DNA from: Prescottella soli | GTDB lineage: Bacteria > Actinomycetota > Actinomycetes > Mycobacteriales > Mycobacteriaceae | NCBI RefSeq assembly: GCF_040024445.1 | Contig: NZ_CP157276.1 | Span: forward strand, 1,612,001 to 1,676,000 | Reading direction: 5' to 3' | DNA length: 64,000 nucleotides | Part shown: piece after piece, positions 7,826 through 17,902 of the stretch | Layout: the number at the start of each line of letters is the position of its first letter | Numbering within the stretch: position 1 is the stretch's first letter | Notes under the pieces: generated by a model | What the model was told of the DNA's origin: nothing | Seen by the model: the letters and a program-made list of their open reading frames with translations, nothing else | Databases searched by the model: none | Position numbers and translations under genes: made by a program

Positions 7826-10288
7826 TCAGAGCTTGACCATCGGCACGCCGCCGATCAGCATCAGCCGCACCTTGCCGGCGGACCCGAAGTCGATCGTGAC
7901 GGTCGCGGTGGGACCACTGCCCTTCGTCTCGAGGACCTTGCCGAGACCGTACTTGTCGTGACTGACCCGATCACCGACCGCGAGCACCAGGTTGTTGTTG
8001 CGTCCACGCGGCGCCCCGAAGCTGGGCGACGAGCCGGCGGCCCGACCACCGCCACCGAAGCCGGAACCACCGAATCCTGAACCGCCGTAACCCGATCCGC
8101 CGTAGCCCTGACCGCGCGGGCGACCGCCACCGATCGCTCCGCCACCGCCGAGGACACCGGGATCCTCACGGCGCCAGTCCAGCAGGTCCGCCGGAATCTC
8201 TTGCAGGAAGCGCGATTCCGGGTTGGTGACGGGCTGCCCCCACGCGGATCGCACGACCGCCCGGGTGAGGTACAGCCGGTGCCGCGCCCGCGTGATGCCC
8301 ACGTAGGCGAGGCGACGCTCCTCCGACAGCTCGGCGGGATCACCGAGCGCCCGCATGTGCGGGAACTGCCCGTCCTCCCAACCGGTGACGAACACGACGG
8401 GAAACTCGAGGCCCTTCGCGGTGTGCAGCGTCATGAGCGTGACGACGCCCTCGCCGGAATCGGGCACCTGGTCGGAGTCCGCGACCAGCGAGACTCGCTC
8501 GAGGAACGCCGCCAGCGAACCGGGGTCGGGCATGCCCTCGTCGTCCACGACGTCGTCGGGCGCCGCATTCTCCTGGGCGAAGGCGGCGGCGTTACGCGCA
8601 TCGGAGCTGAACTCTCTTGCCACGCTTACCAATTCGTTGAGGTTGTCGAGTCGTGCGCCGTCCTGCGGGTCGCTGCTGAGCTCGAGTTCGCGCCGGTACC
8701 CGGTGCGGTCCAGGACGGCCTCGATGATCTCGCCGATGTCGGTGAGGTCGTTTCCGTCGGCGTCGGTGGACGCCATCAGCGCGCGCAGCCCGTCGAGCAA
8801 CTCGAGGAACGACGCGATCGCCTTCTGGGACCGGGTGTTGAGCAGTGGCACCACGCCCTCGGCGCCGGCCCGCAGCGCCTGCGCGAATCCGACGCCCTTC
8901 TGCTCGGCGTACACCGACACGCACGCCTCGGCGCGGTCGCCGATACCGCGGCGCGGGGTGTTGAGGATGCGCCGCAGGCTCACCGCGTCGTCCTCGTTGG
9001 CGAGCACGCGCAGGTACGCGACGATGTCGCGCACCTCCTTGCGCTCGTAGAACCGCGTGCCGCCGACCACCTTGTACGGGATGCCGAGGCGGATGAAGAT
9101 CTCCTCCAGCGCCCGCGACGAGTTGTTGGTCCGGTAGAACACCGCGACGTCGCCGAACTTGGTCTCACCGGCGTCGACCAGGCGGTCGATCTCCGATGCG
9201 ACGAACTGCGCCTCGTCGTGCTCGTTGTCGGCGACGTAGCCGGTGATCAGTTCGCCCTCGCCCGAGTCGGTCCACAGCCGCTTCTCGCGGCGACCGGTGT
9301 TGCGGGAGATGACGGAGTTGGCGGCCGACAGGATGTTCTGCGTGGACCGGTAGTTCTGTTCGAGCAGGATGGTCCGGGCATCGGGGTAGTCCCGCTCGAA
9401 CTCCTCGATGTTGCGGATCGTCGCACCACGGAACGCGTAGATCGACTGGTCGGCGTCGCCGACGACGCACAACTCGGCCGGCGGGACGGTGTGCGGGTCG
9501 TCGGTCGGCTCCCCCACCAGCTCACGGACCAGCACGTACTGGGCGTGGTTGGTGTCCTGGTACTCGTCGACGAGGACGTGCCGGAACCGGCGACGGTAGT
9601 ACTCGGCGACCTGCGGGTGCCGCTGCAGCAGCGATACCGTCTCGCCGATCAGGTCGTCGAAGTCGAGCGCGTTCGCGGCCCGCAGGCGCTGCTGGTACAG
9701 CGCGTAGACACGCGCCGCGAGCTTGTCGAGGTCGTTGGAGTCACGGGCCGCGTCCGCCGCGGCTTCCTCCGGGTCGATCAGCTCGTTCTTGAGGTTCGAG
9801 ATCTTGGTCGCGAGCAGCCGAGCAGAGTAGCGCTTGGTGTCGATCTCCAGGTCCTTGGAGATCATCGTCAGCAGGCGGCGCGAGTCGTCGGCGTCGTAGA
9901 TCGTGAAGTTCGAGTTCAGGCCCGGCAGCAGCGCCGACTGGGCGCGCAGGATCCGAACGCAGCTCGAGTGGAACGTCGAGACCCACATGCTGTTGGCGCG
10001 CGGACCCACCAACTGCGCGACGCGTTCGCGCATCTCCGCGGCGGCCTTGTTGGTGAACGTGATCGCGAGGATCTGACCGGGCATCACGCCCCGCTCGGCC
10101 AACAGATAGGCGATCCGCCGGGTCAGGACGGCGGTTTTGCCGGACCCGGCGCCCGCGACGATGAGCAGCGGCGCCCCCGCGTGCAGGACTGCCTCCCGCT
10201 GCTGGGGGTTGAGACCTTCGAGCAGGGCGTCGGACGAGGCGTGAGAACGGCCTGCCGCACCGATCGTGGAGCCGGGAATCGTGTTCAT
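7826..10288 (-). CDS. pcrA: ATP-dependent DNA helicase PcrA/UvrD1
   Basis: An 820-residue superfamily 1A 3'-5' helicase for nucleotide excision repair and replication conflicts. Q motif (LNPQQREAV, 27-35), Walker A GAGSGKT (46-52), DEYQDTN Walker B, GDADQSIYAFRGA, QNYRST, and VTLMTLHTAKGLEFPVVF with the ITRARHRLYL block are all present. A flexible Gly/Ser/Tyr/Phe-rich linker near 730-765 leads to a Tudor-like tail (VGDRVSHDKYGLGKV) that contacts RNA polymerase in PcrA proteins. TAGCGT lies 9 bases before the ATG, consistent with a very short leader. It diverges from the chorismate mutase gene. Confidence 0.96.
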   Translation of the reverse strand: MNTIPGSTIGAAGRSHASSDALLEGLNPQQREAVLHAGAPLLIVAGAGSGKTAVLTRRIAYLLAERGVMPGQILAITFTNKAAAEMRERVAQLVGPRANSMWVSTFHSSCVRILRAQSALLPGLNSNFTIYDADDSRRLLTMISKDLEIDTKRYSARLLATKISNLKNELIDPEEAAADAARDSNDLDKLAARVYALYQQRLRAANALDFDDLIGETVSLLQRHPQVAEYYRRRFRHVLVDEYQDTNHAQYVLVRELVGEPTDDPHTVPPAELCVVGDADQSIYAFRGATIRNIEEFERDYPDARTILLEQNYRSTQNILSAANSVISRNTGRREKRLWTDSGEGELITGYVADNEHDEAQFVASEIDRLVDAGETKFGDVAVFYRTNNSSRALEEIFIRLGIPYKVVGGTRFYERKEVRDIVAYLRVLANEDDAVSLRRILNTPRRGIGDRAEACVSVYAEQKGVGFAQALRAGAEGVVPLLNTRSQKAIASFLELLDGLRALMASTDADGNDLTDIGEIIEAVLDRTGYRRELELSSDPQDGARLDNLNELVSVAREFSSDARNAAAFAQENAAPDDVVDDEGMPDPGSLAAFLERVSLVADSDQVPDSGEGVVTLMTLHTAKGLEFPVVFVTGWEDGQFPHMRALGDPAELSEERRLAYVGITRARHRLYLTRAVVRSAWGQPVTNPESRFLQEIPADLLDWRREDPGVLGGGGAIGGGRPRGQGYGGSGYGGSGFGGSGFGGGGRAAGSSPSFGAPRGRNNNLVLAVGDRVSHDKYGLGKVLETKGSGPTATVTIDFGSAGKVRLMLIGGVPMVKL

Positions 10289-10615
10289 CGTCTGTCCACG
10301 CTACCGGCGAAGGCCGACATTGTGGCAGGGGCCCGACGACGGTGAAGGCAGTCACCTCTGCTTGGGTTGCACTCCTTTGCGTGGCAAACTGGAGCAATGA
10401 TCATTGCCGCAGAGGGAGGGCCCGGTATCCGATGGCGCTCGCCACGCGAGCACTGGCGATTTCCCAGCGGGTACCGACCGACGGTGCCCGCGGCCTGATC
10501 CCCCGCGAGCCCCGAGGTCCACACCGGATCCCGGGGCGTTCTTGTGAGCTGGACCCGGATTCGTAACGACTCGAGGGAACCGAACGAACCTACGTTCCGA
10601 CACGAGGAGAAGATT
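10289..10615. other. Divergent intergenic region, pcrA / chorismate mutase
   Basis: 327 bases without a convincing gene. It holds the pcrA -10-like TAGCGT (10298-10303, minus strand), a perfect 14-bp palindrome at 10394-10407, and the GAGGAG Shine-Dalgarno of the chorismate mutase gene at about 10603. A short plus-strand reading frame (10342-10566) has no recognisable family and poor coding bias. Confidence 0.5.
10394..10407. promoter_or_regulatory. 14-bp palindrome GCAATGA-TCATTGC
   Basis: A perfect 14-bp inverted repeat in the divergent promoter region of pcrA and the chorismate mutase gene. It resembles a dimeric repressor site, but does not match the SOS box. No cognate regulator can be assigned. 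Confidence 0.35.
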
Positions 10616-10909
10616 ATGAGCAGTCCGATCGCAACGCCTTCATCCGAGTCGCCCCTGCCTTCGAGCGAGGCGGAGATCGCCGAACTCCGCAAGGAGATCG
10701 ACCGCCTGGACGCCGAGATCCTCGCCGCCGTCAAGCGTCGCAGCGAGGTGTCCCAGATCATCGGCCGCACCCGGATGGCATCCGGTGGCCCCCGCCTGGT
10801 CCACAGCCGGGAGATGAAGGTCCTCGAGCGGTTCAGCGAGCTCGGCCAGGAGGGGCACACCCTCGCGATGCTGTTGCTGCGCCTCGGACGCGGACGACTG
10901 GGGCACTGA
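10616..10909 (+). CDS. Chorismate mutase, AroQ class
   Basis: A 97-residue cytosolic enzyme converting chorismate to prephenate for Phe/Tyr synthesis. It matches the short AroQ-delta type of actinobacteria (Rv0948c), with EIAELRKEIDRLDAEIL, VKRRSEVSQIIG and the C-terminal MLLLRLGRGRLGH. In mycobacteria and corynebacteria such small mutases need DAHP synthase as partner for full activity, and the C-terminal RLGRGRLGH tail is the interacting part. The ATG at 10616 has a GAGGAG site 8 bases upstream, so an upstream in-frame start at 10544 is not used. Confidence 0.93.
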   Translation: MSSPIATPSSESPLPSSEAEIAELRKEIDRLDAEILAAVKRRSEVSQIIGRTRMASGGPRLVHSREMKVLERFSELGQEGHTLAMLLLRLGRGRLGH

Positions 10910-10921
10910 GCACCCCACCCG

Positions 10922-10955
10922 AAACCGCCCGGCCCATAACGGACCGGGCGGTTTT
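10922..10955. terminator. Terminator after the chorismate mutase gene
   Basis: AAACCGCCCGG (10922-10932) pairs with CCGGGCGGTTT (10944-10954), with an 11-base loop and a T run on the plus strand. It separates the chorismate mutase gene from the convergent aldehyde dehydrogenase gene. Confidence 0.8.
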
Positions 10956-10996
10956 CGTTTGCGTCGAGAGACGAGCCGTCGAGGCTCGGCCTCGTC

Positions 10997-12448
10997 TCAG
11001 GTGAGCGCGATGTACTTGGTCTCGAGGTACTCCGCGATGCCCTCGCTGCCGCCCTCGCGTCCGAAGCCGGACGACTTGACGCCGCCGAACGGTGCCGCGG
11101 TGTCGGAGATGACGCCGCGATTGACACCGACCATGCCGGTCTCGAGCGCGTCGGACACGCGGAGCGCACGGTCGAGGTCTCGGGTGTAGATGTACGCGGC
11201 CAGGCCGAACTCGGTGTCGTTGGCGGCCGCGATCCCCTCCGCCTCGGTATCGAAACCGGCGATCGCGGCGACGGGACCGAACACTTCCTCGCGCAGGATC
11301 CGCGCCGACGCCGGCACGTCGGCGAGCACCGTCGCGGGGTAGAACCAGCCCGGCCCGCCCGGCGCCTGCCCACCGAGCAGCACCTTCGCTCCGGCCTGCA
11401 CGGCGTCGTCGACCAACTCGGTGACGGTCGCCAGCTGGTCCGCGTTGATCAGGGGGCCCAGCGTCGTCGCAGGGTCGATTCCGGGGCCCAGCTTCGACGC
11501 TGCCATGCGTTCGGTGAGCTTCGCGGTGAACTCCGCCCGGACGGCGTTGGCGACGTGGAAACGGTTTGCGGCGGTGCATGCCTCACCGCCGTTGCGGAGT
11601 TTCGCGAGTATCGCCCCGTCGACGGCAGCGTCGACGTCGGCGTCGTCGAACACGACGAACGGCGCATTGCCGCCGAGCTCCATCGAGGTGCGCAACAACC
11701 CCTTCGCCGACTTCTCGACCAACATTCGGCCGACGCCTGTGGAGCCGGTGAACGTGAGCTTGCGCAGTCGCGGATCCTCGAGCAACGGCCCCGTGAGGGC
11801 GCCCGAGTGCGACGTCGGCAGCACCGACAGCACGCCCTGCGGCAGGCCCGCCTCGACGAACAGTTCGGCGAGCGCGAGCATCGTCAGCGGCGTCTCCGAC
11901 GCGGGCTTGACGATCATCGTGCAGCCCGCGGCCAGCGCCGGCCCGATCTTGCGCGTGCCCATCGCGAGCGGAAAGTTCCACGGGGTGATGGCCAGGCACG
12001 GACCGACGGGCTGTTTGGTGACGAGGATCCTCCCGTTGCCGGCCGGAGCGGACTGGTAGCGGCCCTCCATCCGCACGGCCTCCTCGGCGAACCAGCGGAA
12101 GAACTCGGCCCCGTACTTCACCTCGGCGCGGCTCTCGGGCAGTGCCTTGCCCATCTCCAAGGTCATCAGCTGGGCGAACGTCTCCGCCCGGGCGGAGATC
12201 TTCTCGAACACCGAGCGCAGAAGCTCGGAACGCTCGCGGGGCGCGGTGGCGGCCCAGTCCGGCTGGGCCGCCACCGCGGCGTCCAGCGCCTTGACGGCAT
12301 CAGCCGGGCTCGCGTCGGCGACATGGGTGAGAACCTCGCCGGTGGCGGGGTCGTGAACGGGGAAAGTGGCTCCGTTCTCGGCGTCGACGGGGGTTCCCCC
12401 GATCCAGAGTTTGGTAGGAACGGCACGAATCAATTCGGCTGTGTTCAT
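10997..12448 (-). CDS. NAD(P)-dependent succinate-semialdehyde-type aldehyde dehydrogenase
   Basis: A 483-residue aldehyde dehydrogenase closest in pattern to GabD-type succinate-semialdehyde dehydrogenases. Seen: [20 protein letters not shown] cofactor block, FTGSTGVG, catalytic Glu in [12 protein letters not shown], catalytic Cys in [11 protein letters not shown], and the EEVFGP and GLAAYIYT blocks. Succinate semialdehyde as substrate is inferred from the family; it would feed succinate to the TCA cycle near sucCD. Start chosen at MNTAEL; ATG codons at 12457 and 12460 are possible. It diverges from pgi. Confidence 0.85.
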   Translation of the reverse strand: MNTAELIRAVPTKLWIGGTPVDAENGATFPVHDPATGEVLTHVADASPADAVKALDAAVAAQPDWAATAPRERSELLRSVFEKISARAETFAQLMTLEMGKALPESRAEVKYGAEFFRWFAEEAVRMEGRYQSAPAGNGRILVTKQPVGPCLAITPWNFPLAMGTRKIGPALAAGCTMIVKPASETPLTMLALAELFVEAGLPQGVLSVLPTSHSGALTGPLLEDPRLRKLTFTGSTGVGRMLVEKSAKGLLRTSMELGGNAPFVVFDDADVDAAVDGAILAKLRNGGEACTAANRFHVANAVRAEFTAKLTERMAASKLGPGIDPATTLGPLINADQLATVTELVDDAVQAGAKVLLGGQAPGGPGWFYPATVLADVPASARILREEVFGPVAAIAGFDTEAEGIAAANDTEFGLAAYIYTRDLDRALRVSDALETGMVGVNRGVISDTAAPFGGVKSSGFGREGGSEGIAEYLETKYIALT

Positions 12449-12550
12449 ATCCTTCATCATGCGCCTGCTCGGCGTCCTGCGAGCGGCGCTCGGGCCCATT
12501 CGACGAGAGTCGGCCCGCTCCGCGGGCGTGGTGCCGATAAGCTGCTGATC

Positions 12551-14200
12551 ATGAGCACAGACATCACCGGGACCGCAGCCTGGAAGAACCTGGATGCGCA
12601 TCATCGAGTGATCGAATCTGCCCATCTGCGAGACCTGTTCGCGCACGATCCCCAACGCGGCACCGAGCTGACCGTATCCGCGGGCGACCTGTACATCGAC
12701 TACAGCAAGCACCGGGTGACCCGCGAATCCCTGTCCCTGCTGGTCGATCTGGCGCGCGCTGCGCGAGTCGAGCAGCGGCGCGACGACATGTTCGCGGGCG
12801 CTCACATCAACACGTCCGAGGACCGGGCGGTGCTGCACACCGCGCTGCGGCTGCCCGCCGACGCCGAGCTGGAGGTCGACGGCCAGGACGTCGTCGCCGA
12901 CGTGCATTCGGTGCTGCGGCGCATGGGCGATTTCACCGACCGCCTGCGATCCGGGCAGTGGCGCGGCGCCACCGGCGAGCGCATCCGCACGGTCGTCAAC
13001 ATCGGCATCGGTGGCTCCGATCTGGGTCCGGTCATGGTGTGCGGCGCGCTGCGCCACTACGCCGACGCGGGCATCTCGGCCCGGTTCGTCTCGAACGTCG
13101 ATCCGGCGGATCTCGTGGCGACCCTCGCCGACCTGGACCCGGCCACGACGCTGTTCGTCGTCGCGTCGAAGACGTTCTCGACGCTCGAGACGCTCACCAA
13201 CGCGTCGGCGGCCCGCCGCTGGCTGGTCGACGAACTCGGCGAGACGGCGGTGCCCAAGCACTTCGTCGCGGTCTCCACGCACGAGCAGCGGGTGGCCGAG
13301 TTCGGCATCGACACCGCCAACATGTTCGGCTTCTGGGATTGGGTCGGCGGCCGGTATTCGGTGGATTCGGCGATCGGCCTGTCGGTGATGGCCGTGATCG
13401 GCAAGGAGCGGTTCGCGGAGTTCCTCAGCGGCTTCCATACGATCGACGAGCACTTCCGGACCGCGCCGCTCGAACGGAACGCACCGGTGCTGCTCGGCCT
13501 GATCGGCGTCTGGTACTCGAGCTTCTTCGATGCGGAATCCCGTGCCGTGCTGCCGTATTCGAACGACCTCGCGCGGTTCGCCGCCTACCTGCAGCAGCTC
13601 ACGATGGAGTCCAACGGCAAGTCGGTGCGTGCCGACGGCACCCCTGTGACCACCAAGACCGGTGAGATCTTCTGGGGCGAGCCCGGCACCAACGGCCAGC
13701 ACGCGTTCTACCAGCTGCTGCACCAGGGCACCCGCCTGGTGCCCGCCGACTTCATCGGGTTCGCCGAGCCCACCGACGACCTGCCCACCGCGGACGGCAC
13801 CGGCAGCATGCATGACCTGCTCGTGAGCAATTTGTTCGCGCAGACCAAGGTGCTCGCGTTCGGGAAGACCGCCGAGGAGATCGCGGCGGAGGGAACGGCG
13901 CCGGAACTGGTGCCGCACAAGGTCATGCCGGGCAACCGCCCTTCGACGACGATCCTGGCGCCGCGGTTGACGCCGTCGACGATCGGCCAGCTCATCGCAC
14001 TGTACGAGCACCAGGTGTTCGTGGCCGGGGTGATCTGGGGCATCGATTCGTTCGACCAGTGGGGCGTCGAACTCGGCAAGGCGCAGGCCCTCGAACTGGG
14101 TCCCGTGCTGACGTCACCGGAAGCGCCCCCGCGGCAGGACGATTCGTCGACCGACGCGCTGGTGCGCTGGTATCGGGGTCGGCGCGGTCGCGCCGTCTGA
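12551..14200 (+). CDS. pgi: Glucose-6-phosphate isomerase
   Basis: A 549-residue cytosolic enzyme of glycolysis and gluconeogenesis. Sugar-phosphate motifs are clear: [11 protein letters not shown] (phosphate loop), [50 protein letters not shown] with catalytic Glu and His, and the C-terminal Lys in WGVELGKA. Normal family length. TAAGCT (12538-12543) lies 7 bases before the ATG, so the message is probably leaderless. Confidence 0.98.
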   Translation: MSTDITGTAAWKNLDAHHRVIESAHLRDLFAHDPQRGTELTVSAGDLYIDYSKHRVTRESLSLLVDLARAARVEQRRDDMFAGAHINTSEDRAVLHTALRLPADAELEVDGQDVVADVHSVLRRMGDFTDRLRSGQWRGATGERIRTVVNIGIGGSDLGPVMVCGALRHYADAGISARFVSNVDPADLVATLADLDPATTLFVVASKTFSTLETLTNASAARRWLVDELGETAVPKHFVAVSTHEQRVAEFGIDTANMFGFWDWVGGRYSVDSAIGLSVMAVIGKERFAEFLSGFHTIDEHFRTAPLERNAPVLLGLIGVWYSSFFDAESRAVLPYSNDLARFAAYLQQLTMESNGKSVRADGTPVTTKTGEIFWGEPGTNGQHAFYQLLHQGTRLVPADFIGFAEPTDDLPTADGTGSMHDLLVSNLFAQTKVLAFGKTAEEIAAEGTAPELVPHKVMPGNRPSTTILAPRLTPSTIGQLIALYEHQVFVAGVIWGIDSFDQWGVELGKAQALELGPVLTSPEAPPRQDDSSTDALVRWYRGRRGRAV

Positions 14201-14209
14201 CATCCGCCG

Positions 14210-15010
14210 CTATGCGGCGTGCGGGTGAATCCACCCGTGCGTCGTGTAGACCCGACCGAGCCGGTCTACCAGCCGCGCACCGAGTTCCTGCTGTTCGAGC
14301 CACGGCACCGCGCCCACGCCGCGCCGAATCGACGCGGCCGCGGCGCCGTACGCCCACAGCGCGTCGTCGGCCATCACCGAAACCTGCTCCCACTCACCGC
14401 TGACCGCATCGTGCCCGCCGTACGTCAGATCGGCGCCGACGGAGGCCATCGCGGTGCCCGCCCGCAGCTCCACCGCGCCGTTACCGGGCACCGCCACCTG
14501 CCAACCGCCGGCCGGAGGGTGTCCCGCGGTCGCGAGGACGGAACCGACGCGCACCAGCACGCCGCACTCGAGCTCGTGGGCGACCAGGGCGGCCGCCCGG
14601 TCCGCGGTGTCGGCCTTCGCGGTGTCGGCGATGTCGAACGAGACACCCCACGGAGCCAGGACGGTGGCGTCGTCGATCTGGACGTCGGCGAACGTCGGTT
14701 CGGGGTGGATGGGCGGAACGCCGGCCGGCGATTCCTCGATCGCGAGCGGACTCACGGCACCGTCGGTCATCCGGGCCACCCACAGGGCCGACCGCAGCAG
14801 CCCGGCCAGGGAGACACTCACGCGCACCGGCAGCCCCTGTGCGAGGTTGAGGGCGTGGATCTCGGCGTTGCCGCGCTGGAGGCTGCAGGCCGCCTCCGCC
14901 TCGGCGAGCACCGTTCCCACCAGCGCCACCGCGGGGCCCAGCGCGGCGCCCTCGGTGACCTGCACCTCGATCTCGTCGTTCCAGGCGCTCCAATGCGTGT
15001 CGACCAGCAT
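14210..15010 (-). CDS. ApbE-like (FAD:protein FMN transferase-related) protein
   Basis: A 266-residue protein with the ApbE pattern: an EAACSLQRGNAEIHALN segment, VSLAGLLRSALWVARMTDGAVSPLA (compare the TDGAFDPT core) and an ADTAKADTADRAAALV metal/FAD-site region. ApbE proteins attach FMN to Thr in membrane redox proteins; no signal peptide or such partner is present here, and several motifs are eroded, so the activity is uncertain. An AGGAGG site overlaps the end of the TetR gene but fits only a poor TTG at 15067; the ATG at 15010 is preferred. Likely co-transcribed with the TetR gene. Confidence 0.6.
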   Translation of the reverse strand: MLVDTHWSAWNDEIEVQVTEGAALGPAVALVGTVLAEAEAACSLQRGNAEIHALNLAQGLPVRVSVSLAGLLRSALWVARMTDGAVSPLAIEESPAGVPPIHPEPTFADVQIDDATVLAPWGVSFDIADTAKADTADRAAALVAHELECGVLVRVGSVLATAGHPPAGGWQVAVPGNGAVELRAGTAMASVGADLTYGGHDAVSGEWEQVSVMADDALWAYGAAAASIRRGVGAVPWLEQQELGARLVDRLGRVYTTHGWIHPHAA

Positions 15011-15076
15011 GACCGTGCTCCGTACGGATCGGGATTGTGCCGCACTCAGTATGCGCTCACCGCGCAAACCTCCTGA

Positions 15077-15685
15077 TCACCGTTTTACGGGCACAGCTCC
15101 GACGGCCGTGAGCGCGAACCGCACGAGGTCGTCGATCACGCCGGGGGCGTCCTGCCCGGAGGCGAGCGGCCCGGCGAGGACCTCCGCGGTCGCGCCGACC
15201 AGCGAGGCCGCCACGAGGGGGACGTTCTGCGGCGCCAGTTCCCCGGCGGCGACACCCGCGGCGACCGCCGCGGCGAATGCGTCGGCGAACGTGCGCCGGA
15301 AGATCAACCGTTCGGCGTCGACGGCGGCGTCGACGGGTTCGGCGAGCAGGGTGTAGGCGAGTTTCGGGTTCCGCATCGCGCGCCCGCCGAACGTCTCGAT
15401 CACCGCGGCGATGCGTTCGCCGGCCGACCGGCCCGGCCCGGCGGCGGAATTCACCGCCGCCACCTCCCGGCCGACGATCTCCCGGAACACCGCGACCACC
15501 AGATCCGACTTGCCGGTGAAGTGCGAATACACCGTTCCCGTCGCGACCTGCGCCCGGTTCGCGACGGCGGCGATGGTCAGCCCCTGGTAGCCCGACTCGG
15601 ACAGCACCGCGACCGCGGCCTCGAAGATCGCGTCACGCTGCGCAGCGAGGCGTGCCTCGACTGCGGGGGTCCGACGGTAGGCCAT
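15077..15685 (-). CDS. TetR family transcriptional regulator
   Basis: A 202-residue one-component regulator. The N-terminal helix-turn-helix (about residues 17-63) contains LTIAAVANRAQVATGTVYSHF, the standard TetR recognition helix. The C-terminal ligand domain is not assignable. It lies divergent from the crotonase gene at 15763, the most likely target, and upstream of the ApbE-like gene on the same strand. Confidence 0.9.
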   Translation of the reverse strand: MAYRRTPAVEARLAAQRDAIFEAAVAVLSESGYQGLTIAAVANRAQVATGTVYSHFTGKSDLVVAVFREIVGREVAAVNSAAGPGRSAGERIAAVIETFGGRAMRNPKLAYTLLAEPVDAAVDAERLIFRRTFADAFAAAVAAGVAAGELAPQNVPLVAASLVGATAEVLAGPLASGQDAPGVIDDLVRFALTAVGAVPVKR

Positions 15686-15762
15686 GCATGTAGTGAACCA
15701 GGGCTGGCAGCGAAGTCGCGATTCGGTCCTGACGCCCCGCCGGGCCCGGGTAGCGTCGAGCC

Positions 15763-16530
15763 ATGCCGGTGCGCACCGAACGATCCGGGCCAGTCACGAC
15801 GATCGTGTTGTCCCGGCCCGAGGTGCGTAACGCGGTCGACGGGCCCACCGCCGCCGCCCTCGCGGCGGCGTTCCGGGAATTCGACGCCGATCCCGACGCC
15901 GCCGTCGCGGTGCTGTGGGGCGAGGGCGGCACGTTCTGCGCGGGCGCAGACCTCAAGGCGTTGGGCACCGACCGGTCCAACCACGTCACCCCGGACGGTG
16001 ACGGGCCGATGGGGCCGACCCGGATGCGGCTGTCCAAGCCGGTGATCGCCGCGGTGTCCGGGCACGCCGTGGCCGGCGGGCTCGAGTTGGCGCTGTGGGC
16101 CGATCTCCGAATCGCCGAGTCCGACAGCATCTTCGGGGTGTTCTGCCGACGCTGGGGCGTCCCGCTGATCGACGGCGGTACGGTGCGGCTGCCCCGGATC
16201 GTCGGGGCCGGCCGAGCGATGGACCTGGTGTTGACCGGTCGCGCGGTGGGCGCCGACGAGGCCCTCGCGATCGGCCTGGTGAACCGGGTGGTGCCGACCG
16301 GGCAGGCGCGCGCGACCGCCGAGGAACTGGCCGCCGAACTCGCCCGCTTCCCGCAGACGTGCCTGCGCGAGGACCGGATGTCGCTGCTCGACCAGGAGGG
16401 TCTGGCCGAGGCGGAAGCGCTGGCCTCGGAGTTCCGGCACGGGATGGTCGCGGTGACGGTCGACGCACTCACCGGCGCGGCCCGATTCGCCGCCGGCGAG
16501 GGACGACACGGGCAGTTCGACCAGCAGTAG
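15763..16530 (+). CDS. Enoyl-CoA hydratase/isomerase (crotonase) family protein
   Basis: A 255-residue crotonase-fold enzyme. It shows the CoA-binding AGADLKALG block, the oxyanion-hole segment AAVSGHAVAGGLELALW, and RWGVPLIDGGTVRLPRIVGAGRAMDLVLTGR split over later helices. Hydratase or isomerase substrate cannot be deduced; the catalytic Glu expected after IDGGT is not obvious, so it could be an isomerase-type member. TAGCGT (15751-15756) sits 6 bases before the ATG, a leaderless start. Probably under the divergent TetR. Confidence 0.88.
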   Translation: MPVRTERSGPVTTIVLSRPEVRNAVDGPTAAALAAAFREFDADPDAAVAVLWGEGGTFCAGADLKALGTDRSNHVTPDGDGPMGPTRMRLSKPVIAAVSGHAVAGGLELALWADLRIAESDSIFGVFCRRWGVPLIDGGTVRLPRIVGAGRAMDLVLTGRAVGADEALAIGLVNRVVPTGQARATAEELAAELARFPQTCLREDRMSLLDQEGLAEAEALASEFRHGMVAVTVDALTGAARFAAGEGRHGQFDQQ

Positions 16531-16547
16531 CGGTAGCGTCCGTCGGC

Positions 16548-17816
16548 ATGGACCGGTTGACCATGGTGGACGAGATCTTCCTGCGCCGGCATCACGGGTA
16601 CGGCGTCCCGATCGTGATGCAGGGCGTGTGGCGTACCGCGGACGTCGTGGACGCCGCGGTCCTCGAATCGGTGCACGACGCGCTCTCGCGCGGTGCCCTG
16701 GGCCGCCGCGTCGTCCGCCCCCGGATACCCGGTGCCCGGCCTCGGTGGGAGGCGAGCACCGAGGCCCGCCCACTCCGCTACGCGCAGATACCGGTCGACG
16801 ACGTCGTGCAGTGGGCCGACGCACAGGCCGACGTCGACGTCGACCCGGAGTTCGGCCCCGGGTGGGCACTGTCCGCCGCGCCCGTCGCCGGCGGTGGCAC
16901 CGTGCTCTCGCTGGTGTGCTCGCACGTCGTCGCCGACGCCCGCGGCCTCGCGGCGGCGGTGGACTCGGCGCTCACCGGCAGGCCCCCGGCGCCCGTCCCG
17001 CTGCGCACCTGGGATGTCGCGGACGCGGTCCGGACCGTCGGGACCGTGTTGATCGGCGGCGCCCGCGCGTCGCTGGGTCTCCTGTTCAGTGCCCGGCGGC
17101 GCCGCGAACTGCGCGAGTTCGTCGAGGCCAACCCCGGACCACGGCCGGAGCGAACGCATCTCACGACCAGAACGTGCACGGCGATCGTCGATGTCGACGC
17201 GACGGAGTGGGACGCCGCGGCAGCCGCCGAGGGCGGCACCGCGAACGGACTGTTCCTCGCGCTCGTCACCGCGATCGCCGACGCCGCCGGGGTGCCGATG
17301 CCGCTGCACATCAGCGTGCCGGTCGACACGCGCAACTCCGACGCCGTCGACAATGCGATGGTCATCACCGAAGTGGTTGCGACACCGACCGATTCACTCT
17401 CCGACATACGCCGGTCGAGCCGCGAGGCCTTCGCCGCCCGACCGATGGGCGCACCGTCGGGGTTCCCCGAGGAGACCGTGCAGATCCTCCCGGATCGAAT
17501 CGCCGCGCGCCTGACCGCGGGGGCCGGGGAACTCGACGCCCTGTGCTCGAACATCGGCCGGCTGCCGGACGCACTCGCGCTGCTGGGCCCGTACCGGACC
17601 ACCGGCGTCGCGACGCGGGCGATGCACCCCGGGATCTCCGCCGACCGCCCCGCGCGGACCACCACCCACCTGTCGGCCTACCTGTGCACGTGCGACGGCA
17701 GGTACACGCTGTCGCTGGTCGGGATCGATCCGGACCACTTCGACAGCGGCGAGCAGCTCCGAGATCTCGTGGTGTCCGAACTCGCGACGAGAGGACTGAC
17801 GGCACACTCGTGGTGA
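16548..17816 (+). CDS. Condensation-domain/WS-DGAT-fold acyltransferase-like protein
   Basis: A 422-residue protein with the two-domain chloramphenicol-acetyltransferase-like fold pattern. HVVADARG near residue 126 is a HxxxD active-site variant (HHxxxDG in wax-ester/diacylglycerol synthases and condensation domains). PLHISVPVDTRN and the late SNIGRLPDALALLG segments match the second half of such enzymes. The substrate is unknown; acyl transfer to a lipid or glycolipid is the likeliest role. TAGCGT lies 8 bases before the ATG. Confidence 0.65.
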   Translation: MDRLTMVDEIFLRRHHGYGVPIVMQGVWRTADVVDAAVLESVHDALSRGALGRRVVRPRIPGARPRWEASTEARPLRYAQIPVDDVVQWADAQADVDVDPEFGPGWALSAAPVAGGGTVLSLVCSHVVADARGLAAAVDSALTGRPPAPVPLRTWDVADAVRTVGTVLIGGARASLGLLFSARRRRELREFVEANPGPRPERTHLTTRTCTAIVDVDATEWDAAAAAEGGTANGLFLALVTAIADAAGVPMPLHISVPVDTRNSDAVDNAMVITEVVATPTDSLSDIRRSSREAFAARPMGAPSGFPEETVQILPDRIAARLTAGAGELDALCSNIGRLPDALALLGPYRTTGVATRAMHPGISADRPARTTTHLSAYLCTCDGRYTLSLVGIDPDHFDSGEQLRDLVVSELATRGLTAHSW

Positions 17817-17820
17817 CGAG

Positions 17821-17839
17821 TGGTGCCATGATGGCACCA
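17821..17839. promoter_or_regulatory. Operator palindrome 1 of the RHH operon
   Basis: TGGTGCCAT-G-ATGGCACCA, a perfect 9-bp inverted repeat. The same half-site forms a second palindrome with its centre 53 bases downstream, close to five helical turns, which favours cooperative binding by one regulator. Confidence 0.65.
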
Positions 17840-17867
17840 CTTTGACCTGGGAAGTTCAACAAAGGCC

Positions 17868-17896
17868 TTCACATGGCACCAAACTGGTGCCATAGT
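17868..17896 (+). promoter_or_regulatory. Promoter with embedded operator palindrome 2
   Basis: TTCACA (-35, 17868-17873), a 17-base spacer, and CATAGT (-10, 17891-17896), 6 bases before the ATG at 17903, predicting a leaderless transcript. The spacer is filled by ATGGCACCA-AAC-TGGTGCCAT (17873-17893). A fifth half-site with one mismatch, TGATGCCAT (17896-17904), covers the start codon. A bound repressor would block RNA polymerase directly. Confidence 0.6.
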
Positions 17897-17902
17897 GATG
17901 CC

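Noticed and set aside
10342-10566. 74-codon plus-strand frame before the chorismate mutase gene
   Set aside because: No family, weak coding bias, and it covers the divergent promoter region and palindrome.
12449-14011. Very long minus-strand open frame running through pgi into the aldehyde dehydrogenase
   Set aside because: Only the part from 12448 down is the dehydrogenase; the rest is antisense to pgi and has His/Arg-rich shadow composition.
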